A program made the translations under genes and the position numbers. The notes under the pieces were generated by a model, which did not search any database, was not told the DNA's origin, and was given only the letters and a program-made list of their open reading frames with translations. DNA of 64,000 nt. Source: Tenericutes bacterium HGW-Tenericutes-1 (GTDB taxonomy: Bacteria > Bacillota_I > Bacilli_A > Izemoplasmatales > Hujiaoplasmataceae). Positions 37,960 through 46,638 of the stretch are shown here, one piece after another. Numbering within the stretch: the first letter of the stretch is position 1; the number at the start of each line of letters is the position of its first letter. The stretch is taken from positions 62,001-126,000 of the forward strand of contig PGXM01000004.1 in the NCBI GenBank assembly GCA_002839155.1, read 5' to 3'.

Positions 37960-38015
37960 AACTAACAACTGTTAGTTCAAGTATAATTATAAACTAACAA
38001 TTGTTAGTTTGTCAA
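37960..38015 (-). promoter_or_regulatory. TetR promoter with two operators
   Basis: On the minus strand TTGACA (38010-38015) and TATAAT (37986-37991) are both perfect consensus with an 18-base spacer. AAACTAACAATTGTTAGTTT (37991-38010) is a perfect 20-base palindrome filling the spacer. AACTAACAACTGTTAGTT (37960-37977) is a second, near-perfect copy centred 32 bases away, about three helical turns. Confidence 0.88.
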
Positions 38016-38232
38016 TATTTTTATATATTGAATCTGACATATTCTTTAGAATATGAATTTAATGTGAAACTATTATATATTTTTATCTGTTAAATTATTA
38101 TCAATTATATGAATTATCTCGACGATTGATAAAAACGAGATTATTTCTTAATAAAACGAAATTGGTTTCATAAAATCGAATAATTAAATGATATAATAAA
38201 TTATTATAACTTGTTATGGAGGGTTTATGTTA

Positions 38233-39084
38233 ATGAAAATAGCATGGATAGGAACAGGCGTTATGGGAAATCCCATGGCGAGACATTTACAAAGTGCTGG
38301 TTATAATGTTTCGGCATATAACCGTACCTTTGAAAAAGCAAAAGAATTAGAGCCGTTAATAAAAGCTTGTCATACGATTGAAGAGTGTGTGAATGAAGCA
38401 GATGTTATATTTTCTATCGTTGGATACCCAAAAGATGTCAAAGAAGTATATGATGAGGTGTTTAAGCATGCAAAAAAAAGTGCTATCCTAGTCGATATGA
38501 CGACTTCTTCGCCAACGCTAGCCAAAGACTTATTTATTAAAGCTAAATCACTTGGACTCCATATGATTGATGCACCAGTCACTGGTGGTGATGTTGGAGC
38601 AATCAACGCAACACTTTCTATTATGGCCGGCGGGAACCATGATGTTTATCAAACAATTTTACCATTATTACAATTAATGGGCAAAACGATTACTTACATG
38701 GGCGAAGCGGGTAATGGCCAACATGCAAAACTCGCAAATCAAGTGGTGATTGCGGGAAATATAGCCGCTATTGCTGAGTCCTTACTATATGCGAAATCAA
38801 AAGATTTAAATCTTGATTCAATGCTTAATGTTATTACGGGCGGATCAGCCTCTTCGTGGCAAGCCCAAATCAATGGTCGTAAAATGATTAATCATGATTA
38901 TGCTCCTGGTTTCTTTATCAAACATTTTTTGAAAGATTTGAAATTAGTGATGGAAGAAAAGCAAGGATTAGAACTTGAGGTTGTAGAACGAGTTGTTCGT
39001 ATTTTTGAAACTTTAAACGAAAAAGGTTATTCTGAAAACGGAACACAAGCAATCATTGAATATTATCTTCAAAAAATGGCTTAA
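38233..39084 (+). CDS. NAD(P)-dependent oxidoreductase, 3-hydroxyisobutyrate dehydrogenase family
   Basis: A 283-residue beta-hydroxyacid dehydrogenase. The Rossmann start IAWIGTGVMGNPMARHL binds NAD(P). DAPVTGGDVGAINATLSIM is the substrate-loop signature, and the catalytic lysine is in GQHAKLANQ. Two ATGs are possible; 38233 is 9 bases from GGAGGG and 38227 only 3, so the former is preferred. The substrate could be 3-hydroxyisobutyrate, tartronate semialdehyde or a succinic semialdehyde-type aldehyde; nothing nearby decides. It is followed closely by an SGNH hydrolase gene. The gap before it (37978-38226) is AT-rich with TATAAT at 38192 and no clear -35. Confidence 0.9.
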   Translation: MKIAWIGTGVMGNPMARHLQSAGYNVSAYNRTFEKAKELEPLIKACHTIEECVNEADVIFSIVGYPKDVKEVYDEVFKHAKKSAILVDMTTSSPTLAKDLFIKAKSLGLHMIDAPVTGGDVGAINATLSIMAGGNHDVYQTILPLLQLMGKTITYMGEAGNGQHAKLANQVVIAGNIAAIAESLLYAKSKDLNLDSMLNVITGGSASSWQAQINGRKMINHDYAPGFFIKHFLKDLKLVMEEKQGLELEVVERVVRIFETLNEKGYSENGTQAIIEYYLQKMA

Positions 39085-39102
39085 TGTTTGAAAGAGGATA
39101 TA

Positions 39103-39825
39103 GTGAGAAGAAAAGCGAAAAGATTGTTGTTTGTACTTGGCAGTATCATTGGCATTCTTATATTTATAGGAATGATTATTTGGTTTGCATGGCCAACCAT
39201 TAGAGGCGTTTATTGGAACACTAAAAATAAAGCTTACATTGAAGAAAATAAAACTGCTGAGATGAATCAAATTGTCTTTCTAGGAGATAGTTTGACAGAC
39301 GGATTTGATCTAAACGCATATTTTTCTAGTGATTTAGTAATTTATAACCGTGGTATTGGCGGAGATAAAACCGATGGAGTTTTCGCTCGGTTAGAATCGA
39401 ATGTTTTAGCGATTGAGCCTTCGATCATTGTATTACTCATAGGTATTAATGATATCCATGGCGGTAGATCACTTGAAGCAATTGAAAAAAATTACCGCAA
39501 AATATTGGACAAGATTCAAGAAGAATTACCCGAATGTGATGTATATATCGAATCATTATATCCAACGAATACAATGATTTACTCACATTTTACCGACTAT
39601 TGGGATGATATCTTATTATTTAATACCACATTGCAAACTTTAGCGCTAGAATATAATTATGTTTATATGGACGTCTATACAGAACTACTCGATGGGGAAG
39701 AACTCAACCGTAGTTTTACCTTCGATGGATTGCATTTGAATAGTGATGGATATCACATAGTTAGTGATGTCATTGTAACTTATGTGAATCAACTAAATCT
39801 TTCAAATGAGGAGGATGGCTCATGA
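39103..39825 (+). CDS. Membrane-anchored SGNH/GDSL hydrolase
   Basis: A 240-residue esterase or lipase-like hydrolase. An N-terminal span (about residues 8-30) holds the catalytic domain outside. Block I is FLGDSLTDGFD with the nucleophile Ser, block III IGINDIHGG, and block V FDGLHLNSDGYHIV with the catalytic Asp and His. GTG at 39103 with AGAGGA upstream is preferred over an in-frame TTG at 39088. It overlaps the following acetyltransferase gene by 4 bases. The physiological ester (lipid, acetylated glycan or other) is unknown. Confidence 0.88.
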   Translation: MRRKAKRLLFVLGSIIGILIFIGMIIWFAWPTIRGVYWNTKNKAYIEENKTAEMNQIVFLGDSLTDGFDLNAYFSSDLVIYNRGIGGDKTDGVFARLESNVLAIEPSIIVLLIGINDIHGGRSLEAIEKNYRKILDKIQEELPECDVYIESLYPTNTMIYSHFTDYWDDILLFNTTLQTLALEYNYVYMDVYTELLDGEELNRSFTFDGLHLNSDGYHIVSDVIVTYVNQLNLSNEEDGS

Positions 39826-40709
39826 TTGAAATCAAGTCATTCATCCGCTTGGATGATAGTGAAATATCTTTGGTTAGAGACCTTGAAACCATCGTCAATC
39901 GTAAAGATAACTTGAACTCAACGATTTCAATTAATTCTGAATATAATATTGTTTCAGATTTACCAACAATCTATCTTTTGTATTTAGATCATCAACTCGT
40001 GAGTGTTTTATCTATCTTTATGCCGAAATTAACTGAAGTGGAAATTAGTGGATTTACACACCCTGATTTCCGTCATCAAGGTTACTTTTCAAAGTTACTA
40101 GATCAATTCAAAACAAAGATAATAAAGTATGGATTGATTGATCTTTTGTTTATATGCGAGTATCAATCAATAGAGGGTGTTCGTTTTGTTCAATCCCTCA
40201 ATGCAAACTATGAGTATAGCGAGTATGAACTGACGTTTAATCATCATCAATTTCAATCGCTTCCTGAAATCAATTCAGATATTATTGTTGAAGTATCTAG
40301 TACAAAAGATTTAGAACGGCTCATCGAAATATATCAGCACACATTTAATATACCCACCGAAGAATCAAGGCCAATGGTTATGAAAACACTCAACAGTGAG
40401 CGTAAAACACAGTTTAATGCGATATTAAATGATATAATAATAGGGACATGTGCTGTATCATTAAATGTAGATTCAACCTATATTTTAGGTGTTGCGATAG
40501 ATACCCCTTATCAAAGCAAAGGATATGGAAAAGTCTTTTTAATCAAAGTCATTCAAGAATTATTAAAACAAAATATAAATAACTTAATGATTGAAGTTGA
40601 CAGTAATAACGCTAATGCCTATCAGTTATATCGTCATATTGGATTTGATAAACGCAGTGAATTTCAATATTACCGATTAAAAATGGATCAAGTGAAAGAA
40701 GAGGAATAA
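39822..40709 (+). CDS. GNAT acetyltransferase with two GNAT-like halves
   Basis: The 295-residue protein appears to contain two GNAT folds. The first (about 40-145) has FTHPDFRHQGYFSKLLDQF in the acetyl-CoA loop position, with the R-x-x-G-x-(G/A) loop degraded. The second (about 150-292) has a good loop, DTPYQSKGYGKVFLIKVI, and the terminal ANAYQLYRHIGFDKRSEFQYY. The C-terminal half is therefore the likely active one. GAGGAGG precedes ATG, inside the SGNH gene. The substrate is unknown. Confidence 0.85.
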   Translation: MIEIKSFIRLDDSEISLVRDLETIVNRKDNLNSTISINSEYNIVSDLPTIYLLYLDHQLVSVLSIFMPKLTEVEISGFTHPDFRHQGYFSKLLDQFKTKIIKYGLIDLLFICEYQSIEGVRFVQSLNANYEYSEYELTFNHHQFQSLPEINSDIIVEVSSTKDLERLIEIYQHTFNIPTEESRPMVMKTLNSERKTQFNAILNDIIIGTCAVSLNVDSTYILGVAIDTPYQSKGYGKVFLIKVIQELLKQNINNLMIEVDSNNANAYQLYRHIGFDKRSEFQYYRLKMDQVKEEE

Positions 40710-40710
40710 T

Positions 40711-41619
40711 ATGGAAAATGTTTTAGATTTAGTCATTATCGGTGCTGGCCCTGGAGGAATAGCGGCCGGTATTTATGCAAGTAGAGCGATGATGAATTTC
40801 GTCCTATTAGAAAAATTCTTGCCGGGTGGGGAAATAGCGAACACGTATGAAGTTGATAACTATCCAGGAATTGCACATGTAACTGGCATGGAACTAACTA
40901 CTTTGATGGTGAATCACGCGGAAAGTTTAGGCGTTAAATTTACGACAGATGAAGTGAAAGAACTCGATTTATCTGGAAAAATAAAAAAAGTTGTCTGTTA
41001 CGACAAAACTTACTATACCAAAACAGTCATAATCGCAACCGGTGCGAAATCAAGACCTCTAGATGCCATAGGGACAGAAACATTTTTTGGAAAAGGCATT
41101 TCTTATTGCGCTACGTGCGATGGAGCTTTATACAAAGGTAAAGTAACCGCTGTTGTCGGTGGTGGAGATGTCGCAGTTGAAGATGCAATCTATTTAGCGA
41201 GAATGTGTCCAAAAGTCTATTTAATTCATCGTCGAGATGAACTCAGAGCTGCGAAAGTTCTTCAAGAGCGATTGTTCGCAACGCCTAATGTTGAAATCAT
41301 TTGGGATAGCGTTGCTTTAGAGGTGACAGGAAATGATTTTGTCGAAGGATTAACGATTCAAAATAAGAAAAATGGCGAAATAAGAAAACTTGAAGTGTCT
41401 GGGATATTTGTTGCAGTTGGAATGACTCCAAATTCAAAAATGGTCGAAGGCCAAGTTGAATTAGCCGAAGGCGGATGGATTGTAACTGACGACGACTGTG
41501 AAACCAGTGTTAAAGGTGTTTTCGCTGCTGGAGATGTCCGTAAAAAATCCCTTAGACAAGTCGTCACAAGCGTATCAGATGGAGCGACTTCTGTTTTTGG
41601 ATGTGAAAGATATCTATAA
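40711..41619 (+). CDS. trxB: Thioredoxin reductase
   Basis: FAD- and NADPH-dependent reductase of thioredoxin, 302 residues. FAD motif IIGAGPGGIAAGIYASRA, redox-active pair in SYCATCDGALYKG, NADPH motif VVGGGDVAVEDAIYLARM, and the FAD-closing GVFAAGDVRKKSLRQVVTS are all intact. AGAGGA precedes ATG, one base after the GNAT stop. Thioredoxin itself is not in the window. It is separated from the fatty acid operon by a terminator. Confidence 0.96.
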   Translation: MENVLDLVIIGAGPGGIAAGIYASRAMMNFVLLEKFLPGGEIANTYEVDNYPGIAHVTGMELTTLMVNHAESLGVKFTTDEVKELDLSGKIKKVVCYDKTYYTKTVIIATGAKSRPLDAIGTETFFGKGISYCATCDGALYKGKVTAVVGGGDVAVEDAIYLARMCPKVYLIHRRDELRAAKVLQERLFATPNVEIIWDSVALEVTGNDFVEGLTIQNKKNGEIRKLEVSGIFVAVGMTPNSKMVEGQVELAEGGWIVTDDDCETSVKGVFAAGDVRKKSLRQVVTSVSDGATSVFGCERYL

Positions 41620-41656
41620 GAATTATAATTGCTTCAATTTTAATACTGATGGAATG

Positions 41657-41688
41657 ACCACCAAGGAAAATCTTGGTGGTTTTTTTTA
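41657..41688 (+). terminator. Terminator of the trxB operon
   Basis: ACCACCAAG (41657-41665) and CTTGGTGGT (41672-41680) form a perfect 9-bp stem, then a T run. Confidence 0.92.
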
Positions 41689-41832
41689 TAAAAAAACATC
41701 ACACAATTTATTCAATTATATTGTTAAAATTTATCAAAAAATTCGCTAAATATAGGTCAGTAATTCCATTAATCTATTACGAATATTAATAATGATTGAT
41801 TGTTTCTTTTTAACTAAGGTATACATTGGGTG

Positions 41833-41891
41833 TTGACAAAAACTACTGATGCGAGTATGATATTTGAGAACGAAACTTTGAAATTCAAACT
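41833..41891 (+). promoter_or_regulatory. Fatty acid operon promoter with FabT-like palindrome
   Basis: TTGACA (41833-41838), 17-base spacer, TATGAT (41856-41861). Just downstream lies ACTTTGAAATTCAAACT (41875-41891), whose core TTTGAA-A-TTCAAA is a perfect palindrome. It resembles the TTTGA-N3-TCAAA box of FabT, the MarR-type repressor of FAS II in streptococci and relatives. No fabT gene is in the window. The stretch 41690-41832 is AT-rich with no gene seen. Confidence 0.75.
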
Positions 41892-41926
41892 ATATTTATA
41901 TTTCGCTCAGAAAGGACAATCAAATT

Positions 41927-42160
41927 ATGATATTCGAAAAAGTAAAACAAATGATTTCTAAAGAATTTAGCGTGGATTCAATGAAACTATCGAGGGAAAC
42001 CAGACTAGAAGAAGATTTAAATATTGATAGTTTAGATGCTGTTGAGCTCGTTATGGGACTTGAAGATGCATTTGGTGTAACCATTTCTGATGAAGTGGCA
42101 CAGTCATTCAAAACCCTTGGTGAAATTACTGATTTCGTCACAGAAAAAATTGGCGCATAG
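41927..42160 (+). CDS. acpP: Acyl carrier protein
   Basis: A 77-residue acidic carrier of growing fatty acyl chains. Ser35 in LNIDSLDAVELVMGLED is the 4'-phosphopantetheine site (DSL motif). First gene of the fatty acid synthesis operon, 65 bases after the likely transcription start, with AGAAAGGA upstream of ATG. Length and motif are typical; no modification enzyme gene is nearby. Confidence 0.96.
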   Translation: MIFEKVKQMISKEFSVDSMKLSRETRLEEDLNIDSLDAVELVMGLEDAFGVTISDEVAQSFKTLGEITDFVTEKIGA

Positions 42161-42184
42161 CCTAAAAAGGATCGTGATTTTATC

Positions 42185-42652
42185 ATGACTATTAAAGAAA
42201 TTCAACAACTCATCAAAGAATTTGAAACTTCTAATCTCACTTCGATGGAAATAGAGATTGATAATATAAAATTAAAACTATCAAAGCAAGATGCTCATAA
42301 TCAAACTTATCAAGGACCTGTAACTCAGCCACAAGTAAGTATCATTCAACCCACTTCTAATCCTACTCAAGTAATCCAAGAGTCTTCAAGTCATATCTGT
42401 TTTCCAGTGAAGTCTCCGCTTGTTGGAACTTACTATGCTTCTGCGACACCAAACGGTGAACCGTTCGTAACAGTTGGACAACCCGTTAAGAAAGGTGAAA
42501 CGGTTTGTATTGTAGAAGCTATGAAAATTATGAATGAAATTACGTGTCCTGTGAGTGGCATTGTCGAACGCATTGATGTCAAAAACGGACAAGTCGTTGG
42601 TTATGATCAAGTCTTAATAACCATTCATACTGGTGAAAGCCGTGGCGAATAA
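42185..42652 (+). CDS. accB: Biotin carboxyl carrier protein of acetyl-CoA carboxylase
   Basis: A 155-residue carrier that shuttles carboxybiotin between AccC and AccAD. The N-terminal helical region is followed by a flexible Pro/Gln/Thr/Ser linker (about 40-72), then the biotinyl domain with the biotin site Lys in VEAMKIMNEI. AAAGGATCGTG precedes ATG. It overlaps the accC start. No birA is in the window. Confidence 0.95.
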   Translation: MTIKEIQQLIKEFETSNLTSMEIEIDNIKLKLSKQDAHNQTYQGPVTQPQVSIIQPTSNPTQVIQESSSHICFPVKSPLVGTYYASATPNGEPFVTVGQPVKKGETVCIVEAMKIMNEITCPVSGIVERIDVKNGQVVGYDQVLITIHTGESRGE

Positions 42653-44018
42653 AATATTAATTGCGAACCGTGGTGAGATTGCAGTACGCATTATAAGGGC
42701 ATGTAAAGAATTAGGAATTCCAACGGTTGCCGTCTATTCCTTGGCCGATAAAAACTCATTACATGTTAAAATAGCGGATGAAGCTATTTGTATCGGTAAA
42801 GAGATGAGTAAAGATTCCTATTTAAACTATAATAACGTTTTAAGTGCAGCTATTTCTACAGGGTGTAATGCAATTCATCCCGGATATGGCTTTTTATCTG
42901 AAAACAGTCATTTCGCTGAAATGGTAGAGCGATGCAATATCAATTTTATAGGACCGTCTTCTAAAATTATTTCCTTACTCGGAGACAAAGCGACTGCAAA
43001 ACGCATTGCAAAAGAAGCAGGCGTACCTATCGTTGCCGGCAGTGACGGGATTATTGAAAGCGTTGAAGACGGAAAAGTAGTAGCGCGTAAAATCGGATAT
43101 CCTGTCATGATTAAAGCGTCAAGCGGAGGGGGAGGACGAGGAATCCTCATCGTCCACACCGAAGAAGCGTTTGTCTCTGCTTTCGAAAGAGCTTCTTTAG
43201 AAGCAGAATCTTCTTTTGGAGATAAATCCCTTTATATTGAAAAATACATTGAACAACCACATCATATTGAAATTCAAATCATGGGCGATAAACAAGGAAA
43301 TGTCGTTCATTTAGGGGAAAGAGATTGTTCAATTCAAAGACGCAATCAAAAGATTATCGAAGAATCCCCTTCAACGTTCATTTCAGCGCAATTAAGAAGA
43401 AAACTTTGTGCTGCTTCAGTCAAATTAGCCAAATCAATTGGTTATTACAGTGCTGGGACGATGGAATATTTAGTTGATAATTCAGAGAATTTTTATTTTA
43501 TTGAAATGAACACAAGAATTCAGGTCGAACACGGTGTGACTGAATGGGTTACTGGTATTGATTTAATTAAAGAACAAATACGAATCGCTTATGGCAATTC
43601 GTTATCTTTCAAACAACTCGATGTCCGTTTCCGCGGACATTCCATTGAAGCGCGCGTGTGCGCAGAAGATCCTGACCATAACTTTCGACCAACACCTGGA
43701 TTAATTACTAACGTTGTTTTTCCTGGAGGACCTGGCGTTAGAATCGATACACATATTTATTCGAATTATGAGGTGTCGCAATACTACGATTCTTTGCTTG
43801 CAAAAATCGTTGTTCACGCACCAAACCGAAGAGATGCAATTCGTAAATTAAGAGCGGCAATTGAACAATTCGTCGTTGAAGGGATTAAAACCAACATCGA
43901 ATATTTATACGTTATCATGCATCAACCTGATTTTGTCAAAGGACAGACCGATACAGGATTTATTACCCGGATGAATCAAACGATAGAAGGTGAACGTAAT
44001 GCCGGAGTTTCTGGATGA
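42642..44018 (+). CDS. accC: Biotin carboxylase
   Basis: ATP-grasp enzyme that carboxylates biotin on AccB, 458 residues. N-terminal NKILIANRGEIAVRIIRACK, glycine-rich ATP loop KASSGGGGRGI, RIQVEHGVTEWVTGIDL with metal and biotin ligands, and HSIEARVCAEDP are all conserved. GTG 42642 is preferred because GGTGA lies five bases upstream; an earlier in-frame GTG at 42633 is itself part of that RBS. It overlaps accB by 11 bases and accD by 20. Confidence 0.95.
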   Translation: MANKILIANRGEIAVRIIRACKELGIPTVAVYSLADKNSLHVKIADEAICIGKEMSKDSYLNYNNVLSAAISTGCNAIHPGYGFLSENSHFAEMVERCNINFIGPSSKIISLLGDKATAKRIAKEAGVPIVAGSDGIIESVEDGKVVARKIGYPVMIKASSGGGGRGILIVHTEEAFVSAFERASLEAESSFGDKSLYIEKYIEQPHHIEIQIMGDKQGNVVHLGERDCSIQRRNQKIIEESPSTFISAQLRRKLCAASVKLAKSIGYYSAGTMEYLVDNSENFYFIEMNTRIQVEHGVTEWVTGIDLIKEQIRIAYGNSLSFKQLDVRFRGHSIEARVCAEDPDHNFRPTPGLITNVVFPGGPGVRIDTHIYSNYEVSQYYDSLLAKIVVHAPNRRDAIRKLRAAIEQFVVEGIKTNIEYLYVIMHQPDFVKGQTDTGFITRMNQTIEGERNAGVSG

Positions 44019-44880
44019 TCGCCAAGCAAAACTCAATTCATTTCGAAAGAACGTTTTAAAGAAAGAAACAACAAGTGTTCCTCATAATATCCCAGAAGGT
44101 ATTTTTGTTCAATGTGAGGGATGTCAAACCGTTATATATCAACCTAAACTTGATGAATTAAATGGCGTATGTCCCAACTGTGGATATCATGCAAAAATCA
44201 GTGCATCAAAACGACTAGCTTTAGTCTTGGATTCCAATAGTTTTACTGAAATCGATTCAGACATGACATCTGTCAATCCTTTGTCTATGCCTGATTATGA
44301 AAAGAAATTAGAGACAGCGAAAACCTCAACGCTAATGAATGAAGCTTTTATTTCTGGAATTGGGAAAATTGAAGGAGTTAAAACCGCAATTGGGGTTTTG
44401 GATTCTGCATTCATGATGGGTTCAATGGGATCTGTGGTCGGTGAAAAGGTCACAAGACTCATTGAAACAGCGACCAAAAAGAATTTGCCTTTGATTATCT
44501 TTTCAGCCTCAGGTGGCGCACGGATGCAAGAAGGAATTTTATCATTGATGCAGATGGTTAAAACATCTGCGGCTCTAGCCATATATCATGAAAAGAAAGG
44601 ATTTTTCATCAGTGTTTTAACCAACCCTACCACTGGAGGCGTCGCAGCGAGTTTTGCTTCTTTAGGAGATATTAACATTGCTGAAAAATCAAGTCTAATC
44701 GGTTTTGCAGGACCTAGAGTTATCAAACAAACGATTAAACAAGATTTACCTGAAGGATTTCAAACTGATGATTTTCAACTAAAACACGGACAAGTGGATT
44801 TCATCATTGAACGTAAAATGTTGAAATCCACGCTAGCTAAATTATTAAAATGGCACCGAAAGGACGTTATTTCAAAATGA
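43999..44880 (+). CDS. accD: Acetyl-CoA carboxylase carboxyltransferase subunit beta
   Basis: Transfers the carboxyl group from biotin to acetyl-CoA together with AccA; 293 residues. The N-terminal zinc ribbon is intact: CEGCQTVIYQPKLDELNGVC then PNC, about residues 34-56. The crotonase-type core has SASGGARMQEG and TNPTTGGVAASFASLGD. ATG 43999 has AAGGTG upstream; an in-frame GTG at 43990 lies inside that RBS. Its TGA overlaps the accA ATG. Confidence 0.95.
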   Translation: MPEFLDDRQAKLNSFRKNVLKKETTSVPHNIPEGIFVQCEGCQTVIYQPKLDELNGVCPNCGYHAKISASKRLALVLDSNSFTEIDSDMTSVNPLSMPDYEKKLETAKTSTLMNEAFISGIGKIEGVKTAIGVLDSAFMMGSMGSVVGEKVTRLIETATKKNLPLIIFSASGGARMQEGILSLMQMVKTSAALAIYHEKKGFFISVLTNPTTGGVAASFASLGDINIAEKSSLIGFAGPRVIKQTIKQDLPEGFQTDDFQLKHGQVDFIIERKMLKSTLAKLLKWHRKDVISK

Positions 44881-45686
44881 TGGATATTCAAAACAGTGCA
44901 TGGGAAATTGTCCGTTTAGCACGTCATCCAAAACGTCCCACTAGTAAAACCGTTATCAAAGAATTGTTTCCTGATTTTATTGAATTGCATGGCGACCGAT
45001 TATATGGTGATGATCCTTCAATTATCGGAGGAATTTCCTCATTTTTAGGTCAGCCCATCACAATTATCGCTCAAGAAAAAGGAACAACAACTGAAGATAA
45101 AATCTACCGAAATTTCGGTATGGCTCACCCTGAGGGATACCGAAAAGCATTAAGACTCATGAAACAAGCAGAAAAATATAATCGTCCCATCTTTTGTATC
45201 ATTGATACTCCTGGTGCATATCCTGGTATTGGGGCAGAAGAAAGAGGACAAGCTGGCGCCATTGCATTAAATTTAAGAGAAATGAGCCGTATTACTGTTC
45301 CAATTATCGCTGTTGTATTAAGTGAAGGCGGTAGTGGTGGAGCCTTAGGCATTGGTGTTGGCGATAGCGTTGCGATGTTTGAAAATAGCATCTATTCGAT
45401 TCTTTCACCCGAAGGCTTTGCATCAATCTTATATAAAGATTCAAGCAAAGCCGCTGAAGCTGCTTCATTAATGAAATTAACCGCAGCTGATTTATATCAA
45501 CTTGAAATTATTGACGCCATCTTTATGGAAGAAGGCGGACTCCATATTTCTTATCAATCAGGATTTAATCACTTAAAATCCTTTTTGACACAAGAATTAA
45601 ACCGATTATCTCAAATACCACAAGAGAAATTACTCGAAAAAAGATATTTAAAATATCGAAAATTAGGACAATACCATATCAATTAA
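44877..45686 (+). CDS. accA: Acetyl-CoA carboxylase carboxyltransferase subunit alpha
   Basis: Partner of AccD, 269 residues, shorter than E. coli AccA (~319) as in many Bacillota. Core motifs are ELHGDRLYGDDPSIIGG, FGMAHPEGYRKALRLMKQAE, DTPGAYPGIGAEERGQA and SEGGSGGALGIGVGD. The start is taken at the ATGA overlap with accD, which implies coupling; a second ATG follows at once. A longer in-frame ATG at 44850 would overlap accD by 31 bases without an RBS. Confidence 0.94.
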   Translation: MMDIQNSAWEIVRLARHPKRPTSKTVIKELFPDFIELHGDRLYGDDPSIIGGISSFLGQPITIIAQEKGTTTEDKIYRNFGMAHPEGYRKALRLMKQAEKYNRPIFCIIDTPGAYPGIGAEERGQAGAIALNLREMSRITVPIIAVVLSEGGSGGALGIGVGDSVAMFENSIYSILSPEGFASILYKDSSKAAEAASLMKLTAADLYQLEIIDAIFMEEGGLHISYQSGFNHLKSFLTQELNRLSQIPQEKLLEKRYLKYRKLGQYHIN

Positions 45687-45699
45687 GGAGCATACACGA

Positions 45700-46629
45700 T
45701 TGAATACATTCATAAAAGTTGTATCAACAGGAAGATATCTCCCTGAAAAAACTCTCTCCAATACAGATTTAGAAAAAATTGTAGATACCACATCAGAATG
45801 GATTGAAACGAGAACAGGTATTATTAACCGCCATGTCGCAGATTTGGAAACAACCAGTGATATGGCAGCTAAAGCTGCCTTACAAGCCATCAATAAAATT
45901 GGATATGATGTTAACAAGATTGATTTGATTATCACCGCAACCATATCAGGTGATCAACAAACTCCTTCGACGTCCAATTTTATCCAAGGTAAGATCGGAC
46001 TGTCTCACAAACATATCATGGCTTTTGATATTAATGCAGCTTGTACGGGTTTCATCTATGCTTTAGAAGTTGCATCAACGTTAATCCAAACGCATAAATT
46101 CAAAGCAGCCTTAGTCATCGGTGCAGAAACTTTAACAAAACTTGTCGATTATAACGACAGAAACACCTGTGTGTTATTCGGCGATGGTGCCGGAGCGATG
46201 ATTATCGAACACGGTGAAGATGAAGCATTTTTTAGTAATGCGTCTTATCCGGATAAAGAACTGGTATTAACGGTCAAAAACAACAAGATCGCAATGGATG
46301 GAAAAAAAGTCTATGCCTTCGCTGTGACGGTCGTTGAAGAAAGTATTAATAAAATCTTAAAACTAGCAAAACTAAAACAAGAAGATATCGATATTTTGAT
46401 TCCTCATCAAGCAAATATTCGAATCATCCAATCTGTCTCTAAATCAATGGAGATACCCATGGATAAATTCTTTATCAATATTCGTGATTATGGCAATACA
46501 TCAGCCGCATCGATTATCATTGCGCTTGATGAGTATTTAGAACATCATCCATCCACAAAGCAACGCAGAGCGTTACTCGTTGGCTTTGGTGGAGGATTCA
46601 CCTTTGGTTCCGCAATTATTACCCTTTAG
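45700..46629 (+). CDS. fabH: 3-oxoacyl-ACP synthase III
   Basis: Starts fatty acid synthesis by condensing an acyl-CoA with malonyl-ACP; 309 residues. The Cys-His-Asn triad is visible in NAACTGFIYALEVAS, IPHQANIRII and DYGNTSAASI. TTG start with AAGGAG nine bases upstream; no ATG fits the family's N terminus. The chain-starter preference (acetyl or branched) cannot be read from the sequence by eye. Confidence 0.95.
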   Translation: MNTFIKVVSTGRYLPEKTLSNTDLEKIVDTTSEWIETRTGIINRHVADLETTSDMAAKAALQAINKIGYDVNKIDLIITATISGDQQTPSTSNFIQGKIGLSHKHIMAFDINAACTGFIYALEVASTLIQTHKFKAALVIGAETLTKLVDYNDRNTCVLFGDGAGAMIIEHGEDEAFFSNASYPDKELVLTVKNNKIAMDGKKVYAFAVTVVEESINKILKLAKLKQEDIDILIPHQANIRIIQSVSKSMEIPMDKFFINIRDYGNTSAASIIIALDEYLEHHPSTKQRRALLVGFGGGFTFGSAIITL

Positions 46630-46638
46630 GAGGAAACG

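Noticed and set aside
37978-38226. Possible non-coding RNA in the gap before the oxidoreductase gene
   Set aside because: AT-rich without a stable hairpin plus T run or a good promoter; nothing supports an RNA gene.
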